DNA of 64,000 bases from Morinoia aosen (GCA_030386875.1 CM059567.1:83259130-83323129); one strand, 5' to 3'. Numbered from the stretch's first letter, positions 23,440-34,904 are shown. The notes: a model not told the origin generated them from the letters alone. Program-made: numbers and translations.

Positions 23440-23660
23440 ATTACATAACCTTTCCTCTTATAATCCGACTCAATTACAGTAATCCCAACCTTACCTAACC
23501 TAACCTACTAAACTTGCCATTTCTCACCTAACTTTTCCGAACCTACCCACACCTGTCCCGATATCTCAACATAACCAATCCCATCCTAACCTAGCCTCTC
23601 CTATACTATCCTATAATAGCCTATCGTAACCTAACTTATCTCAGCGTATCCTAAACATTC
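23440..23660. repeat. Degenerate CCTAA-rich patch (possible old interstitial telomere-like sequence)
   Basis: Contains TTACCTAACCTAACCTAC at about 23490-23508 and many scattered CCTAAC, CCTATC and CCTAAT words over 200 bases. CCTAA is the complement of the TTAGG telomere unit of most insects. The array is too degenerate to be a working telomere, and CCTAAC words are also common in arthropod intergenic DNA. Confidence 0.4.
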
Positions 23661-24106
23661 CATTTCTTTGACGACAGTTGAAATGGCAACGTTTCTCAAC
23701 CGTGACCATGATACTGATCCAAGTTCAGAGCGTCAGGAACGACTCACAGACGTCCAGACACGAGCTGAATCTGAGTTGCACTGAAAATTTCGACGGAAAG
23801 TTATTAAGAATGAGTAGAGTTTTGGCTTCGTAAATAGCGTGCGTCGTTATACGACCATACTCGTATCCTGGTTACGGGCACCTGCATGTGGGGGGACCGC
23901 GAGCTGCCACAGCTGAGAACTAAGCCGCGTGTCTCCCTGGGCTGCCGAGCCAGCACGGTGTCTCGTTACCTGATATTTCCTGCTATATGTAAGGCGCTAC
24001 ACGGAGTCCCGCTCGCAGGTGCTGGCAGGTGTGATGCATGGAAAGTCCTAAAATATTTTTAGGATCGAGGTCCGAGTTGGCAGAGCCTGGTCTAAAATTG
24101 GACGCC
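23661..24106. other. Intergenic sequence
   Basis: One 34-codon frame from about 23692 (MATFLNRDHDTDPSSERQE...) ends in a stop; no support beyond being open. Confidence 0.35.
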
Positions 24107-24598
24107 CTACTCCTCATAATTGAATTTTACCCAGTCATTGCGAGGTTCATTCCTGCGATGCGTATGATCTTGGGACGCCTCATTATGTAGGAATGGATAA
24201 TTTTTGTGTGGTAGTAATGCATTGACGCTCCCGTCCCCGACTCCGCCGTGACAATAGTGTCGTGGTGAGGGAGGACGTGGCGGCGCCATTACTGCGCCAA
24301 TACTACCGTAGCCAATACCAACATTCCCGCTTGGTGTGTTTGTGGCTGTTGTGGGTGCTAGCACTTCGCGTGGCGTTGTGTAATGCTGCTTCAATTTCTC
24401 ATTGAGAGAGAGGTCATAGGGAACTTTCGTGACTGAAGGCTTGGCCCGATGTGCTACCTCACATAAGTTGGCTGCGAGGTCATTGAATTGAATTGAACTC
24501 TCATTGAATTGAACTCTCTGGCTTTTAAGAATTTGGTTTGTACATTTACGCAGCTTGAACTTACTTACAAATTGTGAATTACTCTTATAAATAAACAA
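24107..24598 (-). CDS. Hypothetical protein, 163 codons, unrecognised
   Basis: One of the longest single-copy open frames in the window outside transposons. The start is the first ATG. The N-terminal third is basic and Asn/Gln-rich. The middle has VAHRAKPSVTKVPYDLSLNE, and the C-terminal half is Gly/Pro/His-rich (GNVGIGYGSIGAVMAPPRPP, then HYCHGGVGDGS). There is no signal peptide, membrane segment or domain that I know. A short tandem duplication (GAATTGAACTCTC) underlies the N-terminal part. It may be a disordered protein fragment, an exon or a chance frame; no splice sites or promoter were established. Confidence 0.22.
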   Translation of the reverse strand: MFIYKSNSQFVSKFKLRKCTNQILKSQRVQFNESSIQFNDLAANLCEVAHRAKPSVTKVPYDLSLNEKLKQHYTTPREVLAPTTATNTPSGNVGIGYGSIGAVMAPPRPPSPRHYCHGGVGDGSVNALLPHKNYPFLHNEASQDHTHRRNEPRNDWVKFNYEE

Positions 24599-24713
24599 CT
24601 TTTGGTTAATAGTTGTTTATTTATATAACCACCTACCAGGTTTTAAAACCACTGAATGCGCGTAAGATTCGGAGCCGTGCTTGTGTCAAGTGAAGGAGAC
24701 ATACATATAGCAC

Positions 24714-24786
24714 GCCTCGGTAGCGCAGTAGGCAGCGCGTCAGTCTCATAATCTGAAGGTCGTGAGTTCGATCCTCACCCGGGGCA
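24714..24786 (+). tRNA. Elongator tRNA-Met (CAT anticodon)
   Basis: A complete 73-base cloverleaf. The acceptor stem GCCTCGG pairs with CCGGGGC (one G-T pair), discriminator base A at 24786. The anticodon loop reads TCTCATAA with CAT at 24747-24749. The T loop is TTCGATC and the D arm contains TAGCGCAGTAGGC; these also serve as the internal A and B boxes for RNA polymerase III. A run of five T at 24790-24794 is the expected terminator. No intron. It decodes internal AUG codons; the A-U-rich features of initiator tRNA are absent. Only one copy is present here. Confidence 0.96.
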
Positions 24787-24789
24787 GCA

Positions 24790-24794
24790 TTTTT
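24790..24794 (+). terminator. RNA polymerase III terminator of tRNA-Met
   Basis: TTTTT three bases after the mature 3' end. Confidence 0.8.
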
Positions 24795-24939
24795 AACTCG
24801 GATACGCTAACAAGATAAGCCTACATTGAACACAAGGTTGAAAAATAACCTGTTTTCTGGAAGATTCTTGCTGCAATGAGGTTGGGCGCAAATTTCGCAG
24901 ATTGTCAAATATTCGTCGAATCAATTATATCACTCCTTA

Positions 24940-25456
24940 GGCCGCCGTCACAAGGAGACCAAGTGGTAACGTTTCGTAATAATCGCTTTCACAGCGGTAC
25001 CATTCAGTCGGCCTAGCGCTACGAAACCGTCAGATTTCAGCCGCGAGCTACGGTCCATTTTTGGTGAGAGTATCGTCACTATTTGGTAACCAAAATTTTG
25101 GTAACCAAAATGACAGAGAATTGTAGCGCGTAATTATTTACTTGTATTTAGGGAATATTTCTTTTTCCTGGCGCAGCAAACATGTATAATTTGTGTTATT
25201 AATGCAGCATCTTTAGTTGAGCGTATTTTTTTTTCGAGTGCTTTCGTCTGTGGTCGCTGAAGATTAGCCCAGTCGATTTTGATCACAGAGAAGAGTTTGG
25301 TTGCTAGATTGCGACTGAAGCAAAAGTAAATCAACCAAATGGTGACGGATCGCTACAAAATCCTGAAGCGTGTGACAGCTCTCTTTATAATTCCGTCAAG
25401 CTACCCGATTAATTTGGTAACGTAGCACTACGGATTGGTCATCGTGTGACGCGGCC
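24940..25456. mobile_element. Possible non-autonomous DNA element with GGCCGC...GTCACA ends
   Basis: The left end GGCCGCCGTCACAAGGAGAC and the complement of the right end, GGCCGCGTCACACGATGAC, match over about 22 positions. An internal palindromic doublet TTTGGTAACCAAAA lies at 25082-25113. No coding capacity. Target duplication is unclear (TTA at left, GTA at right), so the boundaries are provisional. Confidence 0.45.
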
Positions 25457-25835
25457 GTATGTGTTCCGTGACCTAAGATCACTTGTTAATTAAATGAATC
25501 CATTGAATACTACCATTATAACTTAGAGGGAAGGAAATCGTTAATATAGTCGTTAGTTACTAAATAATTCCTTGGAATGAAGGAAACGTCTCTGAAGCCT
25601 GAGTGTGACGCCCTTGATGCAGGCCCCTTGACCATGGTCTTCCATGGGCCGAGTTGGACCGGACTGGTGGTCGTCTGTTTTGTGCAGCAAATGAACCCTA
25701 GCCCTAAAGTGATGCAACGCACCTCACGCGCCCGCAACTATGGTACTTTGAGATTAGTCCCGTTTTTGACCGTGATTTTAAGCAGCGACCGTCACGTCAT
25801 CCATTTCGGGTAATTAGATCACAAGTGACGTTTGA
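25457..25835. other. Anonymous sequence
   Basis: Frames of 73-78 codons on opposite strands; nothing recognised. Confidence 0.35.
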
Positions 25836-25997
25836 GGGTGTTGACTCCGGGTGTTGACTCCGGGTGTTGACTGCGGGTGTTGACTCCGGGTGTTGACTGC
25901 GGGTGTTGACTCCGCGTGTTGACTGCGGGTGTTGACTCCGGGTGTTGACTCCGGGTGTTGACTCCGGGTGTTGACTCCGGGTGTTGACTGCGGGTGT
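25836..25997 (+). repeat. 13-bp minisatellite, left part (about 12 copies)
   Basis: Units CCGGGTGTTGACT, GCGGGTGTTGACT and CCGCGTGTTGACT. The same family continues at 28779-30150; the two parts were one array before the 25995-28778 insertion. Confidence 0.95.
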
Positions 25998-27659
25998 CGC
26001 GATACGTGAAAAGGGGTTACTAATCACGCACGCAGGGGGAGTCTCAACCCCCAAACATGTTATAGTATTATCCTTTATGCTCGCGTACACCTGCATACCA
26101 GACTTGGAGAATAAAAGAGTTAGCAAGATTAACACGAATTTATTGGGAAACACGTGGATAAACACACAAGGCATGGGAACGAAATAATTTGAAAGGGCAC
26201 TGACATAAATGTGATGCTTACCGAAAATTCGAGTTACACACACTCCATCGCTGACAACGATTTACGCATACACAAAACAGCCAGCTCCACAGTAACACAA
26301 ATCATAATATTTGCGAGAATAACACATCACGATTTAACCTGGAATTGTGACACGGTGTCGAACCATACAACGGGAAGTCGATCCTCGACTAAATAAACAC
26401 AGGAAATCGATTGCCTATAAAATTAGATGAATCTTCGCGAAACTTTGAAAAGCACCTATCTGTGTGCTGATCTACATCTGAAATTGAACTTCTATCACCA
26501 CCTAAAGAGCTCTCACAACTATAAAACACTCGCCCTTTTAATAATAAATGATTCACTGATGGACATTCACTGACGATGCTGTTGCTCACTGCTGATCCGC
26601 GTCGTTCACAGCCGATGTTATTGCTCACTGCTGATGTTCCGCGTCGCAGCTTAGGCTTGCTGCTGGCGTGGGCTGATCTCTTGCTACCTCGCTGCAGTGG
26701 TGCCCTCCCCCGCTTCTTTCTACGGGCAGCTGATCCCTTGAAGCGGTTGTGAGCTGATTCATTGTAGTTTCATGCGTTGAACTTTGCAGTGTTGGTGAGC
26801 GATCTTAACTGTTTGCCATTTGCAATGTTGACGACTGCCGCTGAAGTTGATTGTGAGTTCGACCCCGATGCACAGATGTTGATTGCTCTTGGTTGAATCT
26901 CCGACGCGTTTATTCATGACGATCCCCGATGCGAGGCTGGTTTACTTCGATTAGGCTTCCTTTGTAAGACGGTGCTCCAATGACTTCCGACGTCCAACGT
27001 TGTTTTATGTGCCTCGAATTATTAACTTTCAAGTTGCAGTTGGGTATAAGGCCAGCCGACGAGGCTGGCCTCTTGTGTAGAACACCCTCAGACGTGAGAC
27101 GTCGTGCGCAGTCTCTCACGTGTGTTCAAAAATTCCTCTCGAGGCTTCATCTCGCATCCTTATATGTGTTTCGCTTCCCTCTTTCGAGATCGTTCTCGAC
27201 GCTTCCATTCTACAGAGGCAGCATCTGCAACCTCATTGGCGGAATCCTTGCTTATTCTGACGTCTGGGACTCTCATTGGTGCGTGTTGAGACACACCTTC
27301 TTGCGTCATAGCTTTGGCGAGCTGTGATTGGCTCCGGTTGTGCGGGCCTGTGTTCAGACGTCACGTCCGCCTCCTTGCCCTGCAAAGCCTCGGCTTGTAT
27401 CGTGCGTGTGTTCGTGTGTGCGTCGTTCTCTATGCCTGCGCTCGCCGCACTTGAGGCCGCGACATCTGACACGCCTACCTCTTCCCCAAACAATCGCCGC
27501 TTGTTTTTCCGACCGAACAGTGACGAATTGTCCTTACTCACACGGATAAACTTTGGTCGACATTCTCACGCTCGAGAATAACAGTGATAACGGTTTTTTT
27601 AGACATTTCCTAAAGCGAAGTATTTTCCAAAGATTGCACGAGTTAAGTATTTCCCCACA
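25995..27659. repeat. Complete LTR of the element in the 13-bp array
   Basis: About 1.66 kb, TGTCGC...CCCCACA. It contains GC-rich and CTGATG/TTGCTCACTGCTG-like short repeats at about 26570-26650. Not similar to the gypsy LTR at 53463-55088 by eye. Confidence 0.5.
27409..27659 (+). repeat. Direct repeat, first copy (LTR end)
   Basis: Begins TGTTCGTGTGTGCGTCG and ends AAGTATTTCCCCACA; pairs with 28529-28778. Confidence 0.92.
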
Positions 27660-28528
27660 ATACCCGCATCGCCCCAGAAAAATTTGTGCCAACTTGCAAA
27701 GTTGGTGCAAATTTTCATCCGTTAATTTAAATTATAACCGTGACGTACCCTTTACGTTAAAAATTTAGAAAATATTCGCCCCCATTTTTCAATCCCTTCG
27801 CTTTTCCCGACATGAAAATATCCTTACATATCACCTCATCATTTACCTTCTTGTAACACGCCAATGTTGACACATTTATGAAAAATTCATTGATACCTGA
27901 CACACTAAATAATTGAAACGCATCTCTTACACACATTATTGTAGTACGCAAATAGCAAAGAACACAGTAAAGATACCGCACATATCCGACAGCTTACACG
28001 CATCAAATAAAACACACACGACATATTATTCTCGGATTGCTCTCGGCAAATTCATCGACATAGATAAACATATAAATTAGAGATCGAGAAATCGGCGAAT
28101 TTCTTACAAGCAGAGACATCCTTTCAGCTTTCTCGGTTGCAATCCACCCAAAACACAATCTCAAATGGAGGTGATTTTCCAACCTCAAGTTTCCTTCCTC
28201 ATGATTATCATTTCATCCTGTGATTCAACGTAGACGTTTTCCTTGCAACAAACTTGCTGTTGCTCCTCCTGCGCGCCTAGCTTCAGCTTGTTGTTGTTGT
28301 TCCTGTGACTTGCTGCTCCTCGGCTTGCCACTGATCCTCGGCTTGCTACTGATCCTGGCTTGCTACTGATCCTGGCTTGCTACTGATCCTGGCTTGCTAC
28401 TGATCCTGGGGAGGGCCCCCTGCTGAGAATCGAAGTTACTGAAGCTTTTCCATTAAAAATTCATCCTTGGCGTCACGTGAACTCGTGGAAAATTCCGTAG
28501 ATCCTCGTTGCGTAAAATCGCGGACAAA
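27660..28528. other. Internal remnant of the LTR element
   Basis: No gag or pol motif recognised. Contains a 17-bp tandem repeat near 28323-28410 and frames under 75 codons. Most of the expected coding region is missing. Confidence 0.4.
28323..28410 (+). repeat. 17-bp tandem repeat, about 5 copies
   Basis: Unit CTTGCTACTGATCCTGG, with a slightly longer first copy. Confidence 0.9.
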
Positions 28529-28778
28529 TGTTCGTGTGTGCGTCGTTCTCTATGCCTGCGCTCGCCGCACTTGAGGCCGCGACATCTGACACGCCTACCT
28601 CTACCCCAAACAATCGCCGCTTGTTTTTCCGACCGAACAGTGACGAATTGTCCTTACACACACGGATAAACTTTGGTCGACATTCTCACGCTCGAGAATA
28701 ACAGTGATAACGGTTTTTTAGACATTTCCTAAAGCGAAGTATTTTCCAAAGATTGCACGAGTTAAGTATTTCCCCACA
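28529..28778 (+). repeat. Direct repeat, second copy (partial LTR)
   Basis: About 99% identical to 27409-27659. Its right end coincides exactly with the restart of the 13-bp array. Confidence 0.92.
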
Positions 28779-30150
28779 CGGGTGTTGACTCCGCGTGTTG
28801 ACTGCGGGTGTTGACTCCGGGTGTTGACTCCGGGTGTTGACTCCGGGTGTTGACTGCGGGTGTTGACTCCGCGTGTTGACTGCGGGTGTTGACTCCGGGT
28901 GTTGACTCCGGGTGTTGACTCCGGGTGTTGACTGCGGGTGTTGACTCCGGGTGTTGACTCCGGGTGTTGACTCCGGGTGTTGACTCCGGGTGTTGACTCC
29001 GGGTGTTGACTCCGGGTGTTGACTCCGCGTGTTGACTGCGGGTGTTGACTGCGGGTGTTGACTCCGGGTGTTGACTGCGGGTGTTGACTCCGGGTGTTGA
29101 CTCCGGGTGTTGACTCCGGGTGTTGACTCCGGGTGTTGACTCCGGGTGTTGACTCCGGGCGTTGACTCCGGGTGTTGACTCCGGGTGTTGACTCCGCGTG
29201 TTGACTCCGCGTGTTGACTCCGGGTGTTGACTCCGGGTGTTGACTGCGGGTGTTGACTCCGGGTGTTGACTGCGGGTGTTGACTGCGGGTGTTGACCGCG
29301 GGTGTTGACTGCGGGTGTTGACCGCGGGTGTTGACCGCGGGTGTTGACCGCGGGTGTTGACCGCGGGTGTTGACCGCGGGTGTTGACCGCGGGTGTTGAC
29401 CGCGGGTGTTGACTGCGGGTGTTGACTGCGGGTGTTGACTGCGGGTGTTGACTGCGGGTGTTGACTGCTGGTGTTGACTGCGGGTGTTGACTGCGGGTGT
29501 TGACTGCGGGTGTTGACTGCGGGTGTTGACTGCGGGTGTTGACTGCGGGTGTTGACTGCGGGTGTTGCCTCCGGGTGTTGCCTCCGGGTGTTGCCTCCGG
29601 GTGTTGCCTCCGGGTGTTGCCTCCGGGTGTTGCCTCCGGGTGTTGCCTCCGGGTGTTGCCTCCGGGTGTTGCCTCCGGGTGTTGCCTCCGGGTGTTGCCT
29701 CCGGGTGTTGCCTCCGGGTGTTGCCTCCGGGTGTTGCCTCCGGGTGTTGCCTCCGGGTGTTGTCTCCGGGTGTTGTCTCCGGGTGTTGTCTCCGGGTGTT
29801 GTTTCCGGGTGTTGTTTCCGGGTGTTGTTTCCGGGTGTTGTTTCCGGGTGTTGTTTCCGGGTGTTGTTTCCGGGTGTTGTTTCCGGGTGTTGTTTCCGGG
29901 TGTTGTTTCCGGGTGTTGTTTCCGGGTGTTGTTTCCGGGTGTTGTTTCCGGGTGTTGTTTCCGGGTGTTGTTTCCGGGTGTTGTTTCCGGGTGTTGTTTC
30001 CGGGTGTTGTTTCCGGGTGTTGTTTCCGGGTGTTGTCTCCGGGTGTTGTCTCCGGGTGTTGTCTCCGGGTGTTGTCTCCGGGTGTTGTCTCCGGGTGTTG
30101 TCTCCGGGTGTTGTCTCCGGGTGTTGTCTCCGAGTGTTGTCTCCGGGTGT
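28779..30150 (+). repeat. 13-bp minisatellite, right part, about 105 copies in variant blocks
   Basis: Left third is a mixture of CCGGGTGTTGACT, GCGGGTGTTGACT and CCGCGTGTTGACT. Then come blocks: GCGGGTGTTGACC (about 29285-29405), GCGGGTGTTGACT (to about 29565), CCGGGTGTTGCCT (to about 29760), CCGGGTGTTGTCT (three units), CCGGGTGTTGTTT (about 29800-30030) and again CCGGGTGTTGTCT. Three units make 39 bases without stops, so all phases are open on both strands; the resulting 209-554-codon frames are not called as genes. Confidence 0.96.
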
Positions 30151-30967
30151 TTCCAAGAAGAGGCGCGACGGGAGGGAAAGCCGCCCGATGAGGTGGCAGC
30201 GCCCTGACGACCTAGCCTTGCCTCACGAGGGAACATCACTGAGGGCGCAGCAGCGAACTCCAAAGCGCTGCGGTCGCACAGCGGAAGGCAGCCGCGCACT
30301 TCCGCTCCCGCAGTCGCGAGGAGTTGGCCCATGACGGTGCGGCCCGACACTTGTCTCGAGGACCGACTGTTCTGCGTCGTGTTGGGTGCGAAGGTAAAAC
30401 GTTCAGCTAACGGAATAATTGTTTTAAATTGTTACCACCTATTGCAGAAGTAGTTTCAAGTTGAATTCATATTCATTGCAGCTTACTCAATAAATTTGGC
30501 GCAGAAGAGTTGCAAATCTGACACACTCGCGCCTGAGATAAGGACGAATGGCCTCCCTTTAGCCCAAAGATACGCACATTGGGTTCAGCCATCAGGTCAG
30601 TCCGGAAGAATTAATCTCGTAAGTTCATCTAACGTGCTGCTGTGCTGCACGCAGCTCTTCCTCATCAAATGCCAGGAAATCTTCCCTGGAAGTATCGTCG
30701 GTTTCGTTAGCAGCTCGCATTCCAAGACAAAATGTGGCTTCAACACGACGTACCGGCTTGTCTAATGGACTAATTTACAAAGTGGTATTTTGCGATTCAA
30801 CTTGTGGCTTGATGTTGCAGCCGAGCCGTGCATTGCTTCAAGTCCGACTGCTGCGCGTTTGAAGGTGGGCTGAATGAAGTTGACCACCTCTGATGTCAGG
30901 GGATGGTCGTCCATTTTCGGATTAAATCACTAGAGGTAATTTCACGTGTACCTTCAACAATGGTGTC
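30151..30967. other. Right flank of the 13-bp array
   Basis: GC-rich for the first 200 bases, then ordinary. An 89-codon frame at 30496-30765 is unrecognised. Confidence 0.35.
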
Positions 30968-31080
30968 TGTAGGTATTAGCGCTCCTAAGGGGAGAATGTA
31001 AGGTTCCAATCTGATGTTTAAGTGGGTTATCTTTTTGTTGACATAGAATAGTTTTTCTTGTTTTGTCCCAGGGGAACCAC
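30968..31080 (+). repeat. Dispersed repeat R, copy 5 (5' fragment)
   Basis: TATTAGCGCTCCTAAGGGGAG and the following 90 bases match R; it then breaks off and a second copy starts. Confidence 0.75.
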
Positions 31081-31375
31081 GTGAGGGCCCGAGCTAAAGG
31101 TTAGGTAGGCTTCCTTTTTGTTGTAATTAAATAGGTTTTTGTTTTGTTACGGACCATTTTTTTTCGGTTCGCTGCTGTCCTGTTTTTCAGCACCTACTAC
31201 TTTCTTCTTCAACTTTTTTCTTGTTTCATGAACTTCTTTCCTAGCTTACTGTTTCTGTGCACCTTGTGCATAGATTCCACGTTCCCTCAACTCCATACTA
31301 AATGGTGCCTTCCTTTTTCCTCTCTTGGAACATCTTTGTCGTGGTTAAGGGAGGCTAAAACTTTCTTGTATAATA
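31081..31375 (+). repeat. Dispersed repeat R, copy 6
   Basis: GTGAGGGCCCGAGCTAAAGG to GGGAGGCTAAAAC; retains TTAGGTAGGC and CTGTTTTTCAGCACC. A (TAA)n run at about 31369-31391 separates it from the next copy. Confidence 0.85.
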
Positions 31376-31390
31376 ATAATAATAATAATA

Positions 31391-31668
31391 ATTTTCTTGT
31401 TTTGTTATGGATCATTTCTTCTCGTTTCACTGCTGTCTTGCTTTTCAGCTCCTTCTACTTTCTCCATCAATTTTTATTTTGATTCATAAACTCACTTTCT
31501 AACTTACTGTTTCCACGCGCTCGGGATTTTGCGTGGAAACACACCATGCGCATAGATTCTCTGCTATCTGAACTCCATACTAATTAAATAGTGCCTTCGC
31601 TCTCCCTCTCAATGCAATATCTCTGTTGCGGTCAGGGTAGCTTAAACAAGCTTATCTAATGTAACCAG
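31391..31668 (+). repeat. Dispersed repeat R, copy 7 (long variant)
   Basis: Lacks the 5' part. Between TTACTGTTTCCACG and GCATAGATTC it has an extra GGGATTTTGCGTGGAAACAC block, also present in altered form in the copies at 42372 and 60178. Tail CTTATCTAATGTAACC. Confidence 0.8.
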
Positions 31669-34600
31669 CAAACATTAAACATACTTTGCGCGCCATTGGA
31701 GTATATTTCTCAATTCTATGTCGGTTTGTAAAAGCATTTAATTTCCCTCAGTACAAAGCGTGCTGTCATACAAAGCTTTCCAGAACCTACGCCCAAACTT
31801 GACGAACTCGAGCTCTCGCGCGTACCGAGTGCGTTCACTGTTTGTTCCTCTCGGTGCGCCTACACTACTCCTTACCGTCATAATTCTGGTCCCAATATTG
31901 CGGTCACATCGAATTCCTCTCATTAATTCTGTTCTCCGCACTCCATTGGACACGGTAAACTCTGAGTCGTAAAAAGTTAACCTTGGAGTAATCAGCTCCT
32001 CAGAGTTGCGTCTCTTGTGTGCATGTTTCAGTCTCTGCTTCTTTAAATTCATGCTTACATCGCTCCTCGTGATATTTTCTTAATGTCATTCAAAATTGTA
32101 TCGTTCAAGGATTCGAGTTGCCTGAGCACGAATGTTCCCATCGAATGCAGTTCTGCTGACAACTGGAAGCTGCTCGAGTACCGTCAGTATAGTCGGAGTT
32201 GCAGTATAGAACTCGACCCTCAGTTCTTGCCTTCTTGATGATATCACTTAAAGATACGCGTAGGAGAGCAGGTCTGTGCACGTTTTAGAATCATCACGAG
32301 CACAGATCGCAGTTCCACGTAGCGTTGATGAAACTTCTAGGTCATTATCATCATTATAATTAATATACTCCTAGTTTCATCACTGCGGTTTCATTGCTAG
32401 AAGAGGACACATTTGTATGATAAGTGTTTTGCATTTGCTCGAGTTTGCTGCGAGAATGTACAGGACAGGACAGTTTTGCCTTCACCCGCTGGATCCGCTG
32501 TACACAGACTGACCAGTGACCACTGGTCCAGTCGCCTGTCCCGGTGGGCAGTGGGCTGTGCTCTGCCGAGCGGGACGAGAGACAGCCCAGCCTAGCCTGA
32601 TGTGCGCACTTCTTCTCTACAGCGCGCTTGTTATTTTTTCTTTTACTTTGCTTCCTTTACGTTTCCTTAAATCAGCCGACAGATCTTGAGTTTGGTGTCC
32701 ACGGTGACTCCCATGTGTCGCTCACGTTCAAATGAGCACTTCACGCCATGCTTTTGTATAGCTTTACTGAGAACGGAATTTCAGAAAGGGATGCGTGGTG
32801 TCAGAAAGTAATCTTGCAAGAACGTATTTTGGATTAAAATCGGTATGAGAGTTTAATATCATGAGCGTACCGACGTGACCTGCACACAGCACAGCGCCGC
32901 TGTGGCAGATGAAGTCACGCTGTAATCCCGGCCAACTCAGCCGACGATGTGAACTGTTTTTACTTCTGTTTTTCTTGTTCTTAATACTGCGCAATAAGAC
33001 TTGTTAATTTGATGCCGTTAAATGCAAACTTTATCCAGCCCCAGCTCTCTAGACTGCATCACAGATGCGGAAGTCCTCGGTGTCGAGTGCCGCGCTGCAG
33101 GTCTGCTGTTTTCATTTCCTTCGCACACCCACCATTTTCCTCATAATTTCCCTGCTTTTTCGAACAGTCATAAATTTTTAAAATAATTTATGCCTTAATA
33201 ATATTTTTTTTATCTTTGGAATACAATGCACGTGTAATTTTGGGACTTGCAACAATTTCGAATTAAATACTTCGCTAAACGGTTGATGAATTTCAGTCAT
33301 TCATCAAGTAGTCATTCTTTGCTTATTCAAATCATCCAATAATGAATCAACCCTTCATCAATATTACTTATTCTGCCTCGTGAACATTGAAATGCACAAG
33401 TGAAAGACTAACAAGCACTGAGACGACCACAAGGGCCACAGCCAAACACTGACCCGCACGGCGCATGTGTATGAGAGCTGCGACGTCTACTGAACAAATC
33501 GCGTCGTGGATTACGAGTTATATTGCAGCATCCCGTCAGCAACTCTTCGGTCATGCAAAAATACCTTATTCTCAGCTCATTTTTAAGCATTGTCACATGA
33601 TCTCACCACGGACGAAATATTTGTAACTGGATGATTTTGAAAGAAATGGAAACGTGATGCAAAGGTTGGTTAAGATAAATTTGTTCGTGAGGTCAGGCAC
33701 TGACGGAAGTCAGAGACGTGTTGTACGGTTTTAACATACTAACAGGTGGGATGAAAAGGAAGGGAGGCAGATTAACAATGATTATCAATTAATGACAGAT
33801 TATTATCTGAGGGAATTTAAGACCCCTTAGTCACAACAAAAAGGATTTCAAGAAAGAGAAGAGAAAGGATAATTTAGTATGGATCGAAGAAAAAAATGAA
33901 TCCATGCACAAGTCACGCTCCATATACAGGGTACTCTGCGCGAAGAAACGGCTAAGAAGGAAAAGGAGGAGTAAGAAATAACGAAGAAAGCTTGAAAACT
34001 GAAGTAAACAAAGTGACCACGAGAGGTAGAAGTCTCGGCGATGTATTTACAGCTGAGATAACTAACAGTATCTCCCCTGAGGGCGCCAGTCCTTATTGCG
34101 TAGCATAGACAAACTTAACTAATCTAAACCTATTGCGGATCCTATGCCTCCCAAGGAAACTAATGGCCGCTACGCGTTCTCTGCGAGCATCGCAAGACGC
34201 GAGGTAACCCAGCTCCGGCGCTACGACATGGTCGTGTGTGTTGCGTTGCGTGCGCTGCATCGAGTGGCGTGAGCACGGTATACATTACGGCGTGAGTCAA
34301 TACGTTGGGGCGTCTGCGGTCAAAGTTCCGTCCCGGTGCGCAGAGTGTTGAACAACGCGGATTTCCTAAACTTTGCCGGATAAGGATCAAAGAAAAGCTG
34401 GAGAAAAAGTCTAGTGTTTATTCGATAAACATCGGACGAAAAGAGGTTGGAAGTGAGTATGAAAATAATAATGAAAGCTGCTTTATTACTTTTAATTAAT
34501 TTTGTTTGTGAGTTGCACAACTACTTTTTGCTTGCTTAATTACTTTTCGATTGTTTTTGTTACATAACTCGAGTTCCTGATGAAGTTAGTTTAGATAAAG

Positions 34601-34904
34601 AGAGTCCAACACGCGAGGTCTTCATCTTTAATGCTGCGGGGATGTCTCAGGGGTGAAGGAGGCAGGAATGTCGTTTGATGTTTTGCCGAGCTTAGCAATT
34701 CACCTCAATTTATGGGCTGTGGAGAAGTATTCGCATTTTCAAGCGCAGCAAAGTTGCTTAACTTCTCTGTTTCTCAACACCTGGGTGTTTCCTTAATTTC
34801 TCAAATGAGGTGCTATAGATTTTGTGATGGTAATTTAGAAATTCTTGAAATTTCGATCATTCCTGCTACTCTGCAGATATCTTAGGCAACTGTTTCGTGA
34901 AACA
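31669..34904. other. Intergenic sequence, no recognised gene
   Basis: Longest frame 104 codons (31738-32052 minus), unrecognised. A segment near 33690-34132 ends CTTAACTAATCTAAACC, similar to the R tail, but its body does not match R; it might be another retroposon. Confidence 0.35.

Larger units (their letters stand above)
25995..28778. mobile_element. Probable LTR element inserted in the 13-bp array, internally deleted
   Basis: The sequence separating the two parts of the 13-bp array starts TGTCGCGATACG and ends TTCCCCACA, the TG...CA form of LTR ends. CGGG stands on both sides (25991-25994, 28779-28782), a 4-bp target duplication, although the repetitive target makes its exact length uncertain. 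The last 251 bases before 27660 recur as 28529-28778 with about three substitutions and one base missing in a T run. The simplest reading is one complete LTR (25995-27659), a short internal remnant, and a partial second LTR. Orientation is not resolved: no convincing primer-binding site follows 27659 on the plus strand. No retroviral-type protein domain remains. Confidence 0.55.

Noticed and set aside
28686-30350. Frames of 209-554 codons in six phases
   Set aside because: Products of the 13-bp array, open in all phases.
33690-34132. Possible further R copy because of its CTAATCT-type end
   Set aside because: The body does not follow the R landmarks; only the last bases are similar.
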